From Pseudomonadota bacterium (lineage in GTDB: Bacteria > Pseudomonadota > Gammaproteobacteria > Burkholderiales > Burkholderiaceae), in contig JAKORH010000243.1 of assembly GCA_029777935.1 (NCBI GenBank), forward strand, positions 1 through 49,282: 49,282 nt of DNA, given 5' to 3'. The stretch's first letter is position 1, and every line of letters starts with the position of its first letter. The notes beneath the pieces are model-generated. The model was given only the letters and a program-made list of their open reading frames with translations. It was not told the origin of the DNA and did not search any database. The position numbers were made by a program, and so were the translations under genes. This document shows, piece after piece, positions 18,432 through 26,414 of this stretch.

Positions 18432-18918
18432 ATGGCGCCGGGGCATCCGGACATTTCCCGCCCGTATCGAGTGTCGGCGAGGAGAGCGCGCATTCACCCT
18501 GGTCGAACTGCTCGTCGTTCTCGCGATCATCGGATTGCTGACTGCCGTGGTTCCGTTCGCGTACCAGCGATTGCGCGAAGCGGCGGAGTTTCGGGACGCC
18601 GTTCGAACGATCGCGGCGGAGCTTGCGACCGCGCGGCGCGAGGCTGTATCGACCGGCCGGGGGGTCGCGTTCTTCGTCGATCTGGACGGCCGGCGATACG
18701 GCATCGATGGCCAGCGCCCGCGCGCGCTGCCGGAAGGCGTCGAAGTCAACGTGACCGTCGCGCACACGGAGTTCGCCGATCGGGTGGCGCGGGTCCGCTT
18801 CTTTCCGGACGGCAACGCGACCGGCGGCAGCATCGATATCGTTCGTCGCACGGGAGCCGGAGTGCGGTTGACGACCGACTGGCTCGACGGGCGAGTGGCG
18901 ATTTCCAGCCTGCCATGA
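18421..18918 (+). CDS. gspH: Minor pseudopilin GspH
   Basis: The 165-residue protein has a hydrophobic segment FTLVELLVVLAIIGLL at 25-40 with Glu at +5, followed by ATARREAVSTGRGVAFFVD, typical of GspH. The residue before the predicted cleavage point is Ala24, not the usual Gly (codons GGA GAG CGC GCA TTC), which is rare for a prepilin. The ATG at 18421 lies inside the last codons of gspG. It overlaps gspI as ATGA. As a minor pseudopilin it would sit in the tip complex with I, J and K. Confidence 0.93.
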   Translation: MHAEWRRGIRTFPARIECRRGERAFTLVELLVVLAIIGLLTAVVPFAYQRLREAAEFRDAVRTIAAELATARREAVSTGRGVAFFVDLDGRRYGIDGQRPRALPEGVEVNVTVAHTEFADRVARVRFFPDGNATGGSIDIVRRTGAGVRLTTDWLDGRVAISSLP

Positions 18919-19316
18919 TGGCGCAAACGCGCGTGCTGGCGCGGCACGCGGGATTCACGCTGCTCGAAGTCGTCATCGCGCTCGCCTTGATGGCCATGGC
19001 GCTGGTGATCGTCTATCGGGCGATCGGATCGGGAGTCCACTCGATCTCGGACACGTCGCGCTACACGAGAGCGATTGCGCTCGCCGAGTCGGTACTCGAT
19101 CTGCGACAGGTGGTGCCGGCAGGCGGCTGGAGCGAGTCCGGCGTCTGGGAAGATCTGCAATGGAGCGTGTCCAGCACGCCATTCGACCGCGCGCCGGAGC
19201 CGCGCATTCGCCTGTACCGGGTCGAAGTCATCGTGTCGTGGAGCGACGGCGGCCGGCAACGCAGCTTCACGCTCGCGAGCCTGCGACCCGAGGAAGCCGC
19301 CTCCGCGAAGCGTTGA
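18915..19316 (+). CDS. gspI: Minor pseudopilin GspI
   Basis: The 133-residue protein has the cleavage site AG-FTLLEVVIALALMAMAL (Gly13/Phe14, Glu at +5), then the short globular domain with the region LDLRQVVPAGGWSESGVWED and the end RSFTLASLRP. GspI nucleates the pseudopilus tip. Two consecutive ATG codons (18915, 18918) could serve as start; the first overlaps the gspH stop. Confidence 0.94.
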   Translation: MMAQTRVLARHAGFTLLEVVIALALMAMALVIVYRAIGSGVHSISDTSRYTRAIALAESVLDLRQVVPAGGWSESGVWEDLQWSVSSTPFDRAPEPRIRLYRVEVIVSWSDGGRQRSFTLASLRPEEAASAKR

Positions 19317-19328
19317 CCAATCGCGTCG

Positions 19329-20003
19329 ATGTCGAAGATTGCCGAGTGCCGCGGATTCACGCTGATCGAACTGCTCGTATCGATCGTGCTGCTGTCGCTC
19401 GTCATGACCGGCCTTGCGGGAACGATCTGGACCGTTTCGCACGCGGGTGCGCGCCAGGACGAGAGGATCCGGCGCAACGAGGAATTGCGGACCACGGACC
19501 GCTTTCTGCGCGAGATCCTCGGCTCGATCGCGCCGCGGTTGCTGAACGACGCGCCCGGCGCTCCCAGGGTGCTGGCGTTCGAAGGCACGGCGAGCAACCT
19601 GCGCTGGATCGGCGTGATGCCGGCGCGCCATGGCGCGGGCGGCCTGTACCGCTTTCGCTTGAGCGGCGAGGCGGGATCGGCAGGCGATACGGACCTGCGG
19701 CTCGACTTCGCACCGATGGTCAACCCCGACACGCCTCTGGAAGGGGGCGAGGACCAGACCCGCGTGATGGTTCGACACGTCAAGGCCGTCGGTTTCCGCT
19801 ACCAGGGCGACGCTCAGCAGGCAGGAGAATGGTTGACGGCGTGGACCGATGAGCGCAATTTGCCTCGGCGCATCGTGGTGCAGATCCGGACCGAGTCCGC
19901 GGACTGGCCCGACATCGTCATCGACGTCGTCCCCGTCGTCGGACCCGGAAGCGACACGCGAACTCTGGGCGGCGGTTCAGGGGTTCAGTTCGGACCGCTG
20001 TGA
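19329..20003 (+). CDS. gspJ: Minor pseudopilin GspJ
   Basis: The 224-residue protein has CRG-FTLIELLVSIVLLSLV with Gly9/Phe10 and Glu at +5. The long globular part contains RNEELRTTDRFLREIL and the VGFRYQG segment seen in GspJ. It lies 12 nt after gspI, and its stop overlaps the gspK start as GTGA. Confidence 0.95.
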   Translation: MSKIAECRGFTLIELLVSIVLLSLVMTGLAGTIWTVSHAGARQDERIRRNEELRTTDRFLREILGSIAPRLLNDAPGAPRVLAFEGTASNLRWIGVMPARHGAGGLYRFRLSGEAGSAGDTDLRLDFAPMVNPDTPLEGGEDQTRVMVRHVKAVGFRYQGDAQQAGEWLTAWTDERNLPRRIVVQIRTESADWPDIVIDVVPVVGPGSDTRTLGGGSGVQFGPL

Positions 20004-20920
20004 GGCGCCGAGCCATGTCGCGGACGGCTGCTCTGATGCGCGGACGACGCGAAAGCGCCGGGCTTGCCCTGCTTGCCGTCCTGTGGGTCGTCGCCGCGCT
20101 TTCGATCATCTCGGTCGGTCTTGCCTATTCGGTGCGCGGCGAACTGCGCGACGTCGTCCGTCAGAAGGAGCTGAGCGCGGCGGGCGCGATCGCCGACGCC
20201 GGCGTCATGCTCGCGGCGCGCGATCTCGCCGTGCGTTCCGAACGCGAACTGGGTTACCGCACGTACGAAGTGAACATCGACGGGTCCGCCGTTCGCGTGC
20301 AGATCGTTCCTCTGTCGGGTCTGATCGACCTGAACGCTGCCGGCGAATCGCTGCTCACCGATCTGTTCGAGTTCGGAGGAGGCGTTGCGGCGGACGTTGC
20401 GAACACGCTCGCCCAGAGAACGCTCGACTGGCGCAGCGCGGGCGATGTTCCGCGTGCCCGAGGTGCGAAGAACGATTCCTACATCGCTGCCGGTTCGCCG
20501 TTTCGAATCCGCGGCGGGCCGTTTGCGACGACCGAGGACCTGCTTCAGGTGCTCGGCGTCGACTATGACCTTTATGTTAAGCTGGCTTCACTGGTTACCG
20601 TCTATCAGGTTGGCAGTGGCCGCGTTGATCCGACCGCCGCGCCCTGGGCGGTACTCCGAGTTCTGGCGAGAGGCAACGAGCAGATCGCGGCACAGTACGT
20701 CGAAGCGCGCGAACGGCTCGGGCCGATGGCGGATTCGACGCGTTTCCCCGGAGAAAGCGTCGGCCACGCGCCAACGACCCGGTATCGAGTGGAGGCCTCC
20801 GTTCAACTCGAGAATCGAGCATCCATCGTCAGCACCAGCGTCATCGACGTCTCGCTGCCGGATGTTCCAATGCCATGGACGACTTACAGGACCGAGCGTC
20901 ACGTGGTCGCGGCACAGTGA
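20000..20920 (+). CDS. gspK: Minor pseudopilin GspK (tip cap)
   Basis: The 306-residue protein starts with a basic leader and SAG-LALLAVLWVVAALSII; as in other GspK proteins there is no Glu at position +5, in line with its place at the very tip. The large domain has LSGLIDLNAA, NTLAQRTLDWR, and FATTEDLLQVLGV, the helical-insert motifs of the family. The GTG at 20000 couples to gspJ; an ATG at 20015 is an alternative. gspL begins 12 nt downstream. Confidence 0.95.
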   Translation: MRRRAMSRTAALMRGRRESAGLALLAVLWVVAALSIISVGLAYSVRGELRDVVRQKELSAAGAIADAGVMLAARDLAVRSERELGYRTYEVNIDGSAVRVQIVPLSGLIDLNAAGESLLTDLFEFGGGVAADVANTLAQRTLDWRSAGDVPRARGAKNDSYIAAGSPFRIRGGPFATTEDLLQVLGVDYDLYVKLASLVTVYQVGSGRVDPTAAPWAVLRVLARGNEQIAAQYVEARERLGPMADSTRFPGESVGHAPTTRYRVEASVQLENRASIVSTSVIDVSLPDVPMPWTTYRTERHVVAAQ

Positions 20921-20932
20921 GAATTGCGCCTG

Positions 20933-21961
20933 ATGAACGTACCCATCGACCGAACCGCCGCCAGATTTTTCGGGCTCGATCTTTCGGCACTCGCTGGCTA
21001 TCTCCGTGAAGGCTGGGCGGAAGCGCTCGAGTGGCCGCTGTTCCGGTGGCTGCGGTGCGAAGAGGCTGTGCGCGTGCTCCTTCCCGATGGTTCGGTTACG
21101 GCGTGGCCGGGCGCCGGCGCCGCCACGGCGGCACCGGCGCGACAGCCGAAATTCATCGCGGTCGTGTTGCCGGAGGAAGTGCTCCTGCGACGCTCGCTGC
21201 GCCTGCCGCGGTTGGCCGACGCCGAGGTGCGGGAGGCGGCGCAACTCGAAGCGCACGCATCGAGCCCGTTTCCCGTGCAGGACCTCGTGTGGGGTCATGC
21301 CGTCGATCGGAACGACGGCGGCATCGACGTACGGCTTGCGCTGACGTCGCGATCAGCGATCGAGCACGCGTTGCAGACCAGGCGCGCGGGTCTGGCGGGA
21401 TCGGCGCCGGAGGTCTGGGCGGCCGGGGGAAGAACGCCGATCGTGTTTCCCGGATTCGGCGAATCCCTGCGTTTCGCGCGCGAGCGCCGCGCCCGGGTCA
21501 TCGCGCTGTCGCTCGCCTGCCTGGCTGCGTGTCTGCTGGTCGCACTGGCCGCCACGCCCGCGCTGCAGCTTCGACTGCAGGCCGAGGAAGCGCAGCGGCG
21601 CCTTACCGAGATCGTGCAGGCCTCGCGCGCGCAGACGCAGGCGCGGGACAGGCTCGTGAAGCTCGAGGGTGAAGTGCAGGCGCTCACGGCGGCTGCGCGC
21701 AGCCGCCGCGACGTGGTCGCCTTGCTCGACGAGATCACGCGCCTGTTGCCGGATGACGTGGTGCTGACCCGGTTCGAGGTCAACGGCAACGCTGTGCGAC
21801 TCGTTGGTCAGGCCGACAACGCGGCTCAGCTCCTGCAATCGCTCAGCACACACGCCAAGTTCCAGAACGTCAGGGCGCCGTCCGGAATCGCGCGCGCCCC
21901 ATCCGGCGGGAAGGAGAGTTTCACCATCGAGTTCACTGTCGGCGCGGGTTTGCAAAAGTGA
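20933..21961 (+). CDS. gspL: Type II secretion inner-membrane protein GspL
   Basis: The 342-residue protein has a cytoplasmic N-terminal part that would bind GspE, one membrane helix at about 189-211, and a C-terminal coiled segment plus a small PilN-like domain (DEITRLLPDDVVLTRFEVNG). Both gene order and topology identify it. The cytoplasmic part is shorter than in Vibrio or Pseudomonas GspL. The ATG at 20933 is preferred over a TTG at 20924. Confidence 0.88.
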   Translation: MNVPIDRTAARFFGLDLSALAGYLREGWAEALEWPLFRWLRCEEAVRVLLPDGSVTAWPGAGAATAAPARQPKFIAVVLPEEVLLRRSLRLPRLADAEVREAAQLEAHASSPFPVQDLVWGHAVDRNDGGIDVRLALTSRSAIEHALQTRRAGLAGSAPEVWAAGGRTPIVFPGFGESLRFARERRARVIALSLACLAACLLVALAATPALQLRLQAEEAQRRLTEIVQASRAQTQARDRLVKLEGEVQALTAAARSRRDVVALLDEITRLLPDDVVLTRFEVNGNAVRLVGQADNAAQLLQSLSTHAKFQNVRAPSGIARAPSGGKESFTIEFTVGAGLQK

Positions 21962-22512
21962 TGGAGTTGCTCAAGCATCGAGCCCGCGTCTCGGTGGCGA
22001 TCACGGCCGGCATGCTGGTACTTGCCGCCGCCGCCGTCGGACAGTACGTGTTTCAGCAGCACGACCAGGCGTCGGCGCAACTGCAGGACATCGGACCGCG
22101 CCTCGCGCGCGTGCTCGGCCTGCGCGACGCGGGGCCCGAACTGGAGCGCAGGGTCAAGGAGGCGAGTGCAGCACTCGACCGGCTTGGATACGGACCGGAC
22201 CGCGATGTGGCGAAGATCGGAAGCTCCTTGCAGCAGACAGTACGGCGCGGCTTGGAGGCGGCCGGTTTGACCGTGTCGAGCAGCCAGGTCCTGCCTGCGA
22301 GAACCGATGGCAAGGTCGAATGGATCGGCGTCTCGGTCCAGGCCGACGGTCCATTGTCGCGGCTTCAACTGGCGCTCGTCGCCCTGCAGGCGGAGGCACC
22401 GGTGATTTCGGTCGACTTTCTCGGCCTGCAGCCGATCGGGGGCAGCGGCAACGACGGCTCGCCGATGATGTCGGCGAAGATCACGGCGTCCGCGATGAGA
22501 GTCGCGCCATGA
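21961..22512 (+). CDS. gspM: Type II secretion inner-membrane protein GspM
   Basis: The 183-residue protein has a single membrane helix at about 10-30 and a periplasmic domain with a helix-rich start (about 40-95) and a ferredoxin-like end, the GspM/PilO layout. It pairs with GspL in the platform. Its ATG shares a base with the gspL stop (TGATG), with a GTG directly before it as another option. It overlaps the next gene as ATGA. Confidence 0.88.
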   Translation: MELLKHRARVSVAITAGMLVLAAAAVGQYVFQQHDQASAQLQDIGPRLARVLGLRDAGPELERRVKEASAALDRLGYGPDRDVAKIGSSLQQTVRRGLEAAGLTVSSSQVLPARTDGKVEWIGVSVQADGPLSRLQLALVALQAEAPVISVDFLGLQPIGGSGNDGSPMMSAKITASAMRVAP

Positions 22513-23201
22513 AGACGTCCGCGATCGGGACGCTGCTGGTCGCCAACGCGCTGCTCGGAGGCGGGCTCGCGTACCTGTGGGCATCGCCGGAGCGATTCCA
22601 GTGGGCCGAGCCGGCGCCGCTGCGACCTGCGTTCGACGATCTCGGGGTAGCGGCGGCGTCGACCGGCGACGTGTCGCAGTTCAGGGAAACGATCAGTCGC
22701 CCGCTGTTCGCGGCGAATCGACGGCCCGGCCCCGTATCGACTGCGGCCGAAGGAGGCGGCGCGGAGCGTGCAGCGCTCGCGGACATGCGCCTGCTCGGCT
22801 CGTACGGTTCCGGCGCATCGGGCGGAGCGATCATCGTCTACGGCGGCAAGGCCCAGAACCTTCGCGTCGGCGAAAAGATCGGCGGCTGGACGCTCGCCGG
22901 CGCCGACGGGCGCACCGCGATCCTCGCGGGCGCAGGCGGCGCGAAGCAGAAGATCGAGATGCCGCTGCTGGCGCAGGCCCCCGCCGCCCCGTCGTCCGCC
23001 GCAGCGGGCGCGCCGCAGCCGGCTGCGGCGCAGCCCGCTGCGCCGACGCGCGCAGCGGCGGCGAATGCTTCAAGGGCGGCGGATCGCGCTCGCTACGACG
23101 TGTCGAACTACGAAGCCAACATGCAGATACAACGCGAGGTCGCCGAGAGGGTGAACGCCAGGCGGGCCGCACGAGGGCTTCCTCCCCTCAAGGTCGAATG
23201 A
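22509..23201 (+). CDS. GspC/GspN-like type II secretion inner-membrane protein
   Basis: The 230-residue protein has one membrane helix near the N-terminus (about 5-25), then FRETISRPLFAANRRP (about 57-72), an HR-like beta domain around 80-145 with LLGSYGSGASGGAIIVYGG and LRVGEKIGGW, an Ala/Pro-rich linker (about 155-190), and a short charged tail. This matches the short GspC/GspN-type protein encoded just before gspD in many betaproteobacterial T2SS operons; it should link the platform to the secretin. It lacks the PDZ domain of full-length GspC. The ATG overlaps gspM. Confidence 0.75.
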   Translation: MKTSAIGTLLVANALLGGGLAYLWASPERFQWAEPAPLRPAFDDLGVAAASTGDVSQFRETISRPLFAANRRPGPVSTAAEGGGAERAALADMRLLGSYGSGASGGAIIVYGGKAQNLRVGEKIGGWTLAGADGRTAILAGAGGAKQKIEMPLLAQAPAAPSSAAAGAPQPAAAQPAAPTRAAAANASRAADRARYDVSNYEANMQIQREVAERVNARRAARGLPPLKVE

Positions 23202-25654
23202 GGAAACCAGCGGTGAACATGAACATTCGCGCAGGCATTGTCCGGACCGCGCTGGCGAGCGCGATCCTGGTGCTTGCCGGGTGTGCCACCACGCAGGCGC
23301 CGGAGCAGCGCTCAGCGAGCGGGCAGGCACCCGCGGCCGCTGGGGCGGAGCCGACGATCCAGGACCAATCGCCGACGCAACCCGGCGCGCCGGCATTGCC
23401 GTCCTCGAAATCGCCTGCGGAGCAAGCCGCCGCACAGGCAGCAGCGAAGCCCGGCGCGAGTGCGGCGTCATCCGAAAGCGAAAGCGCGGAAGCGGCAGGC
23501 AAGGAGAGCAGGCAACGGGCGTCGAAACCCACGCTCATTCGCGGCGACGACAACGTTATCGCTCCGGCGCAACCGCAAACGGTGAAGCCCGGCAAGGCGC
23601 AAGAATCCTCGTTCAAATTCGAGCAGGCGCCGGTGCGCGAAGTCGTCCACGCGATACTCAGCGAGCTGCTCGGATACAGCTACGTCCTCCATCAGCCGAT
23701 CGGTGGCACGGTGACGATATCGACAGCGGCGCCGGTTCCTGCGGACGAGGCGCTGATGCTGCTGGAGTCGGCGCTGCAGGCGAACGGCCTCGTGATGGTG
23801 CGGGACAGGGCGGGCGTCTTTCACGTCGGTCCGCCCGACGCCGTGCGAGGCATCGTTCCCTCGCTCGGGCGCATCGAGCAGTCGCCGGTGCCGCCCGGAT
23901 TCGGCATGGTGATCGTGCCGCTGAAATTCATCGGCGCGCCGGAGATGGCCGAGATCCTCAAGCCGGTCGCCCGTCCCGAGTCGTTCCTGCGCGTCGATTC
24001 CGTTCGCAACCTGCTGCTGCTCGCGGGCACGCGAAACCAGATCGAAGGCTGGCTGGAGATGGTGCGGACGTTCGATGTCGACCTGCTGAAGGGCATGTCG
24101 GTCGGCATCTTCCCGCTGCAGTACGCGTCGGTGCGCGACATCGAAGCCGCGGTGCGCGCGCTCAGTCCCGACGCATTGCCGACCGCCGCTGCATCGGGCT
24201 CAGCCGGAGGCCCGGCGGTCTCGCCGCGCCAGCCGCTGCTGGGAACCTTGCGGGTCATTCCACTCGAGCGCCTGAACAGCGTTCTGGTGGTGACGCCGCG
24301 CGCCGCCTACCTCGACGAAGTCAAGAAGTGGATCGACAAGCTGGACCGTCCCAGCGAGACGGAAGCCGAGCCGAGGCTCTTCGTCTACCCGGTCCAGAAC
24401 GGCTCCGCCGAACACCTGGCCGAGATTCTCAACAGCATCTACGGGGGCGGCACGGCGTCGCCGCGAGCGGCCGGCGGGACCGGAGCAGGAACCGGCGTCG
24501 CCCCGGGATTGCGCCCCGTGACCGGCTCGACCGCGCAGTCGGACCGGGCCACGACCGCGGCTGCGGGTTCCGCGCTCGGCGCGCTGCCTGCGGCATCGGC
24601 CGGCGCGATCGCCTCGGCGATGGGCGCTGCGCCACAAGGCACGGCGCGGACCGGCACCGGTGCCGTCTCCGCGCTCGCGCTCGGATCGAACATCCGCATC
24701 GTCGGCGACGATCGCAAGAACGCGGTCATCGTGTATGCGCCGCCGTCCGAGTTCAAGCGGATCGAGGAAACGCTGCGGCGCCTCGACACGCCCGCGCCGC
24801 AGGTGCTGATCGAAGCGACGATCGTCGAAGTCTCGCTGACCGACGACCTGCAGTACGGTCTCGAGTGGTACTTCACCGACAAACCGCGGCATGGCCTGGT
24901 CGGCACCGGGCAGCTCAATCTGGGCCAGAGCGGCGCCATCGGCCCATCGCAGCCGGGGTTCTCGTACTCTCTGACCAACTCGCTCGGCCAGATCAGGGCC
25001 GTCCTGAATGCGCTGGCGGACCGATCACTCGTCCGCGTCATTTCCAGTCCGTCGCTGGTCGTGCTCGACAACCACACGGCCACGATCATGGTCGGTGACC
25101 AGCAGCCGGTCCAGTCGTCCGAGACGATCACCAACGGCGGCAACGTGATCACGTCGATCCAGTACAAGGACACGGGCGTGAATCTGTCCGTCACGCCCTC
25201 GGTCAACTCGGGCGATGTGGTCACGATGCTTGTCAATCAGGCGATCACGGATGTCGGGGCGATCGATGCGGCGACCGGACAGCGGGCCTTCCTGCAGCGG
25301 CAGGTCACGAGCCGCGTCGCCGTGCGTTCCGGTGAAGCGTTCGTCATCGGCGGGCTGATCCGCGACAGTTCCACCGGCGGCAGCACCGGCGTGCCGTTCC
25401 TGAGCCAGATCCCGGTTCTCGGTGCGCTCTTCGGGGCGCAGACGCGAAATGCGGCGCGCACGGAACTGCTGATCGTGATCACGCCGCGTGTCGTCCGCAC
25501 GCCGCAGGACGCGCGCGACATCGCCGGCGAGATGCGTGAACGGATGTCGGGCTTCAAGTCGCTCGTCGAGGAGCAGCATCGCCTGCTTCCGAAGGGCTTC
25601 GGCGCGGGCGCTCCGGGGCCCGTTCCGTCGCAGGAAGAGGCTAGGCCGAAGTGA
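23198..25654 (+). CDS. gspD: Type II secretion secretin GspD, predicted lipoprotein
   Basis: The 818-residue protein forms the outer-membrane channel. Signal sequence with lipobox LAGC puts the lipidated Cys at residue 29 (or 22 from a second Met at residue 8). A ~100-residue Ala/Ser/Pro-rich linker follows, then N0-N3 domains (FKFEQAPVREVVHAIL; VIPLERLNSVLVV; IVGDDRKNAVIVYA), and the secretin core with SSPSLVVLDNHTA and VPFLSQIPVLGALFG. Lipidated secretins such as HxcQ can reach the outer membrane without a pilotin; no pilotin gene is seen here. The ATG overlaps the preceding gene as ATGA, and this is the last gene of the operon. Confidence 0.96.
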   Translation: MRKPAVNMNIRAGIVRTALASAILVLAGCATTQAPEQRSASGQAPAAAGAEPTIQDQSPTQPGAPALPSSKSPAEQAAAQAAAKPGASAASSESESAEAAGKESRQRASKPTLIRGDDNVIAPAQPQTVKPGKAQESSFKFEQAPVREVVHAILSELLGYSYVLHQPIGGTVTISTAAPVPADEALMLLESALQANGLVMVRDRAGVFHVGPPDAVRGIVPSLGRIEQSPVPPGFGMVIVPLKFIGAPEMAEILKPVARPESFLRVDSVRNLLLLAGTRNQIEGWLEMVRTFDVDLLKGMSVGIFPLQYASVRDIEAAVRALSPDALPTAAASGSAGGPAVSPRQPLLGTLRVIPLERLNSVLVVTPRAAYLDEVKKWIDKLDRPSETEAEPRLFVYPVQNGSAEHLAEILNSIYGGGTASPRAAGGTGAGTGVAPGLRPVTGSTAQSDRATTAAAGSALGALPAASAGAIASAMGAAPQGTARTGTGAVSALALGSNIRIVGDDRKNAVIVYAPPSEFKRIEETLRRLDTPAPQVLIEATIVEVSLTDDLQYGLEWYFTDKPRHGLVGTGQLNLGQSGAIGPSQPGFSYSLTNSLGQIRAVLNALADRSLVRVISSPSLVVLDNHTATIMVGDQQPVQSSETITNGGNVITSIQYKDTGVNLSVTPSVNSGDVVTMLVNQAITDVGAIDAATGQRAFLQRQVTSRVAVRSGEAFVIGGLIRDSSTGGSTGVPFLSQIPVLGALFGAQTRNAARTELLIVITPRVVRTPQDARDIAGEMRERMSGFKSLVEEQHRLLPKGFGAGAPGPVPSQEEARPK

Positions 25655-25806
25655 ATCTCTTCAATTGGTGCTGGCCCCGCCGCGAACGCGTGGATAGAAT
25701 CGCCGCCTGCGCTGCCGGGACAGGATATTCCGGCGGCGAAGATGAATCGATCGAACGACTGCTCTGCAAGGCGTGCTCGTTCGGCTTTCGGGGATGACGC
25801 AGCAAG

Positions 25807-26232
25807 TTGGAATCCAGCAGATGGCAGACGGTGGCGCGCGTCGCAGCGTCGATGGCTTTGGCAGTATGGCTCGCGGGATGCGCGGTAATTCCGTCGTCGA
25901 ATCGTCCGCCGGAAGAAGTGGTTCGCGAACGGGCCCAGCAGCGCTGGACGGCGTTGATCGAAGGCAACTTCGAGCGTGCCTACGGTCTGATGAGCCCGGG
26001 CTATCGAGCGGTGGTGCCGTTGCAGCGGTTCGCGTCGCAGTTCGGCAGCGGCGTCCGCTGGCAGCGAGCGCAGGTGGTCTCAGTGCGATGCGAAACGGAG
26101 CGTTGCGACGTCGTCGTCAAGATCGACGCCCAGGCGCCGATGCGCGGGCATGGGATGATGACTTTCTCGACCGGGTATGACGAGATCTGGGTCCGGGAAG
26201 ATGGGCAGTGGTGGAAGTACGAGAAGATCTAG
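25807..26232 (+). CDS. Small lipoprotein, NTF2-like fold possible, function unknown
   Basis: The 141-residue product has a signal sequence ending in the lipobox WLAGC (Cys25) and a mature part that reads like a small cone-fold domain: RERAQQRWTALIEGNFERAYGLMSPGYR, then strands ending in YDEIWVREDGQWWKYEKI. Similar layout is seen in SnoaL/NTF2-like lipoproteins, but I cannot name a family. Two cysteines (VRCETERC) could form a short disulfide loop. The start is uncertain: a TTG at 25807 is used, with a GTG at 25831 as an alternative. It lies 152 nt after gspD on the same strand. Confidence 0.7.
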   Translation: MESSRWQTVARVAASMALAVWLAGCAVIPSSNRPPEEVVRERAQQRWTALIEGNFERAYGLMSPGYRAVVPLQRFASQFGSGVRWQRAQVVSVRCETERCDVVVKIDAQAPMRGHGMMTFSTGYDEIWVREDGQWWKYEKI

Positions 26233-26322
26233 GTGGGCAGCGAGGGGAGGGCGCTATCGAATCCACAGAGAGTTAGCCGTTGCTTTCGTGCAACTAAACG
26301 CCGCGACTCATCCGTTTTTCCG

Positions 26323-26352
26323 TTGTTGATGTTTGATCGAGCGTGGTAATTT
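26323..26352 (+). promoter_or_regulatory. Possible sigma70-type promoter of the secreted-protein gene
   Basis: TTGTTG at 26323-26328 and TAATTT at 26347-26352 are 18 nt apart in an AT-richer stretch upstream of the gene at 26415. This is a reading by eye; TTGATG at 26326 is another choice for the -35 box. Confidence 0.35.
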
Positions 26353-26372
26353 CTTTTCGTGTTGCCAATCGA

Positions 26373-26388
26373 GGTTGTGCGCACAACC
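26373..26388. promoter_or_regulatory. Perfect 16-bp palindrome GGTTGTGCGCACAACC
   Basis: The palindrome has no spacer and lies about 20 nt after the putative -10 box and 26 nt before the start codon of the secreted-protein gene. It could be a repressor site or form a hairpin in the mRNA leader, leaving the strong AAGGAG at 26404-26409 free. Confidence 0.5.
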
Positions 26389-26414
26389 AGTCTTTGACAA
26401 AAGAAGGAGCCTTC

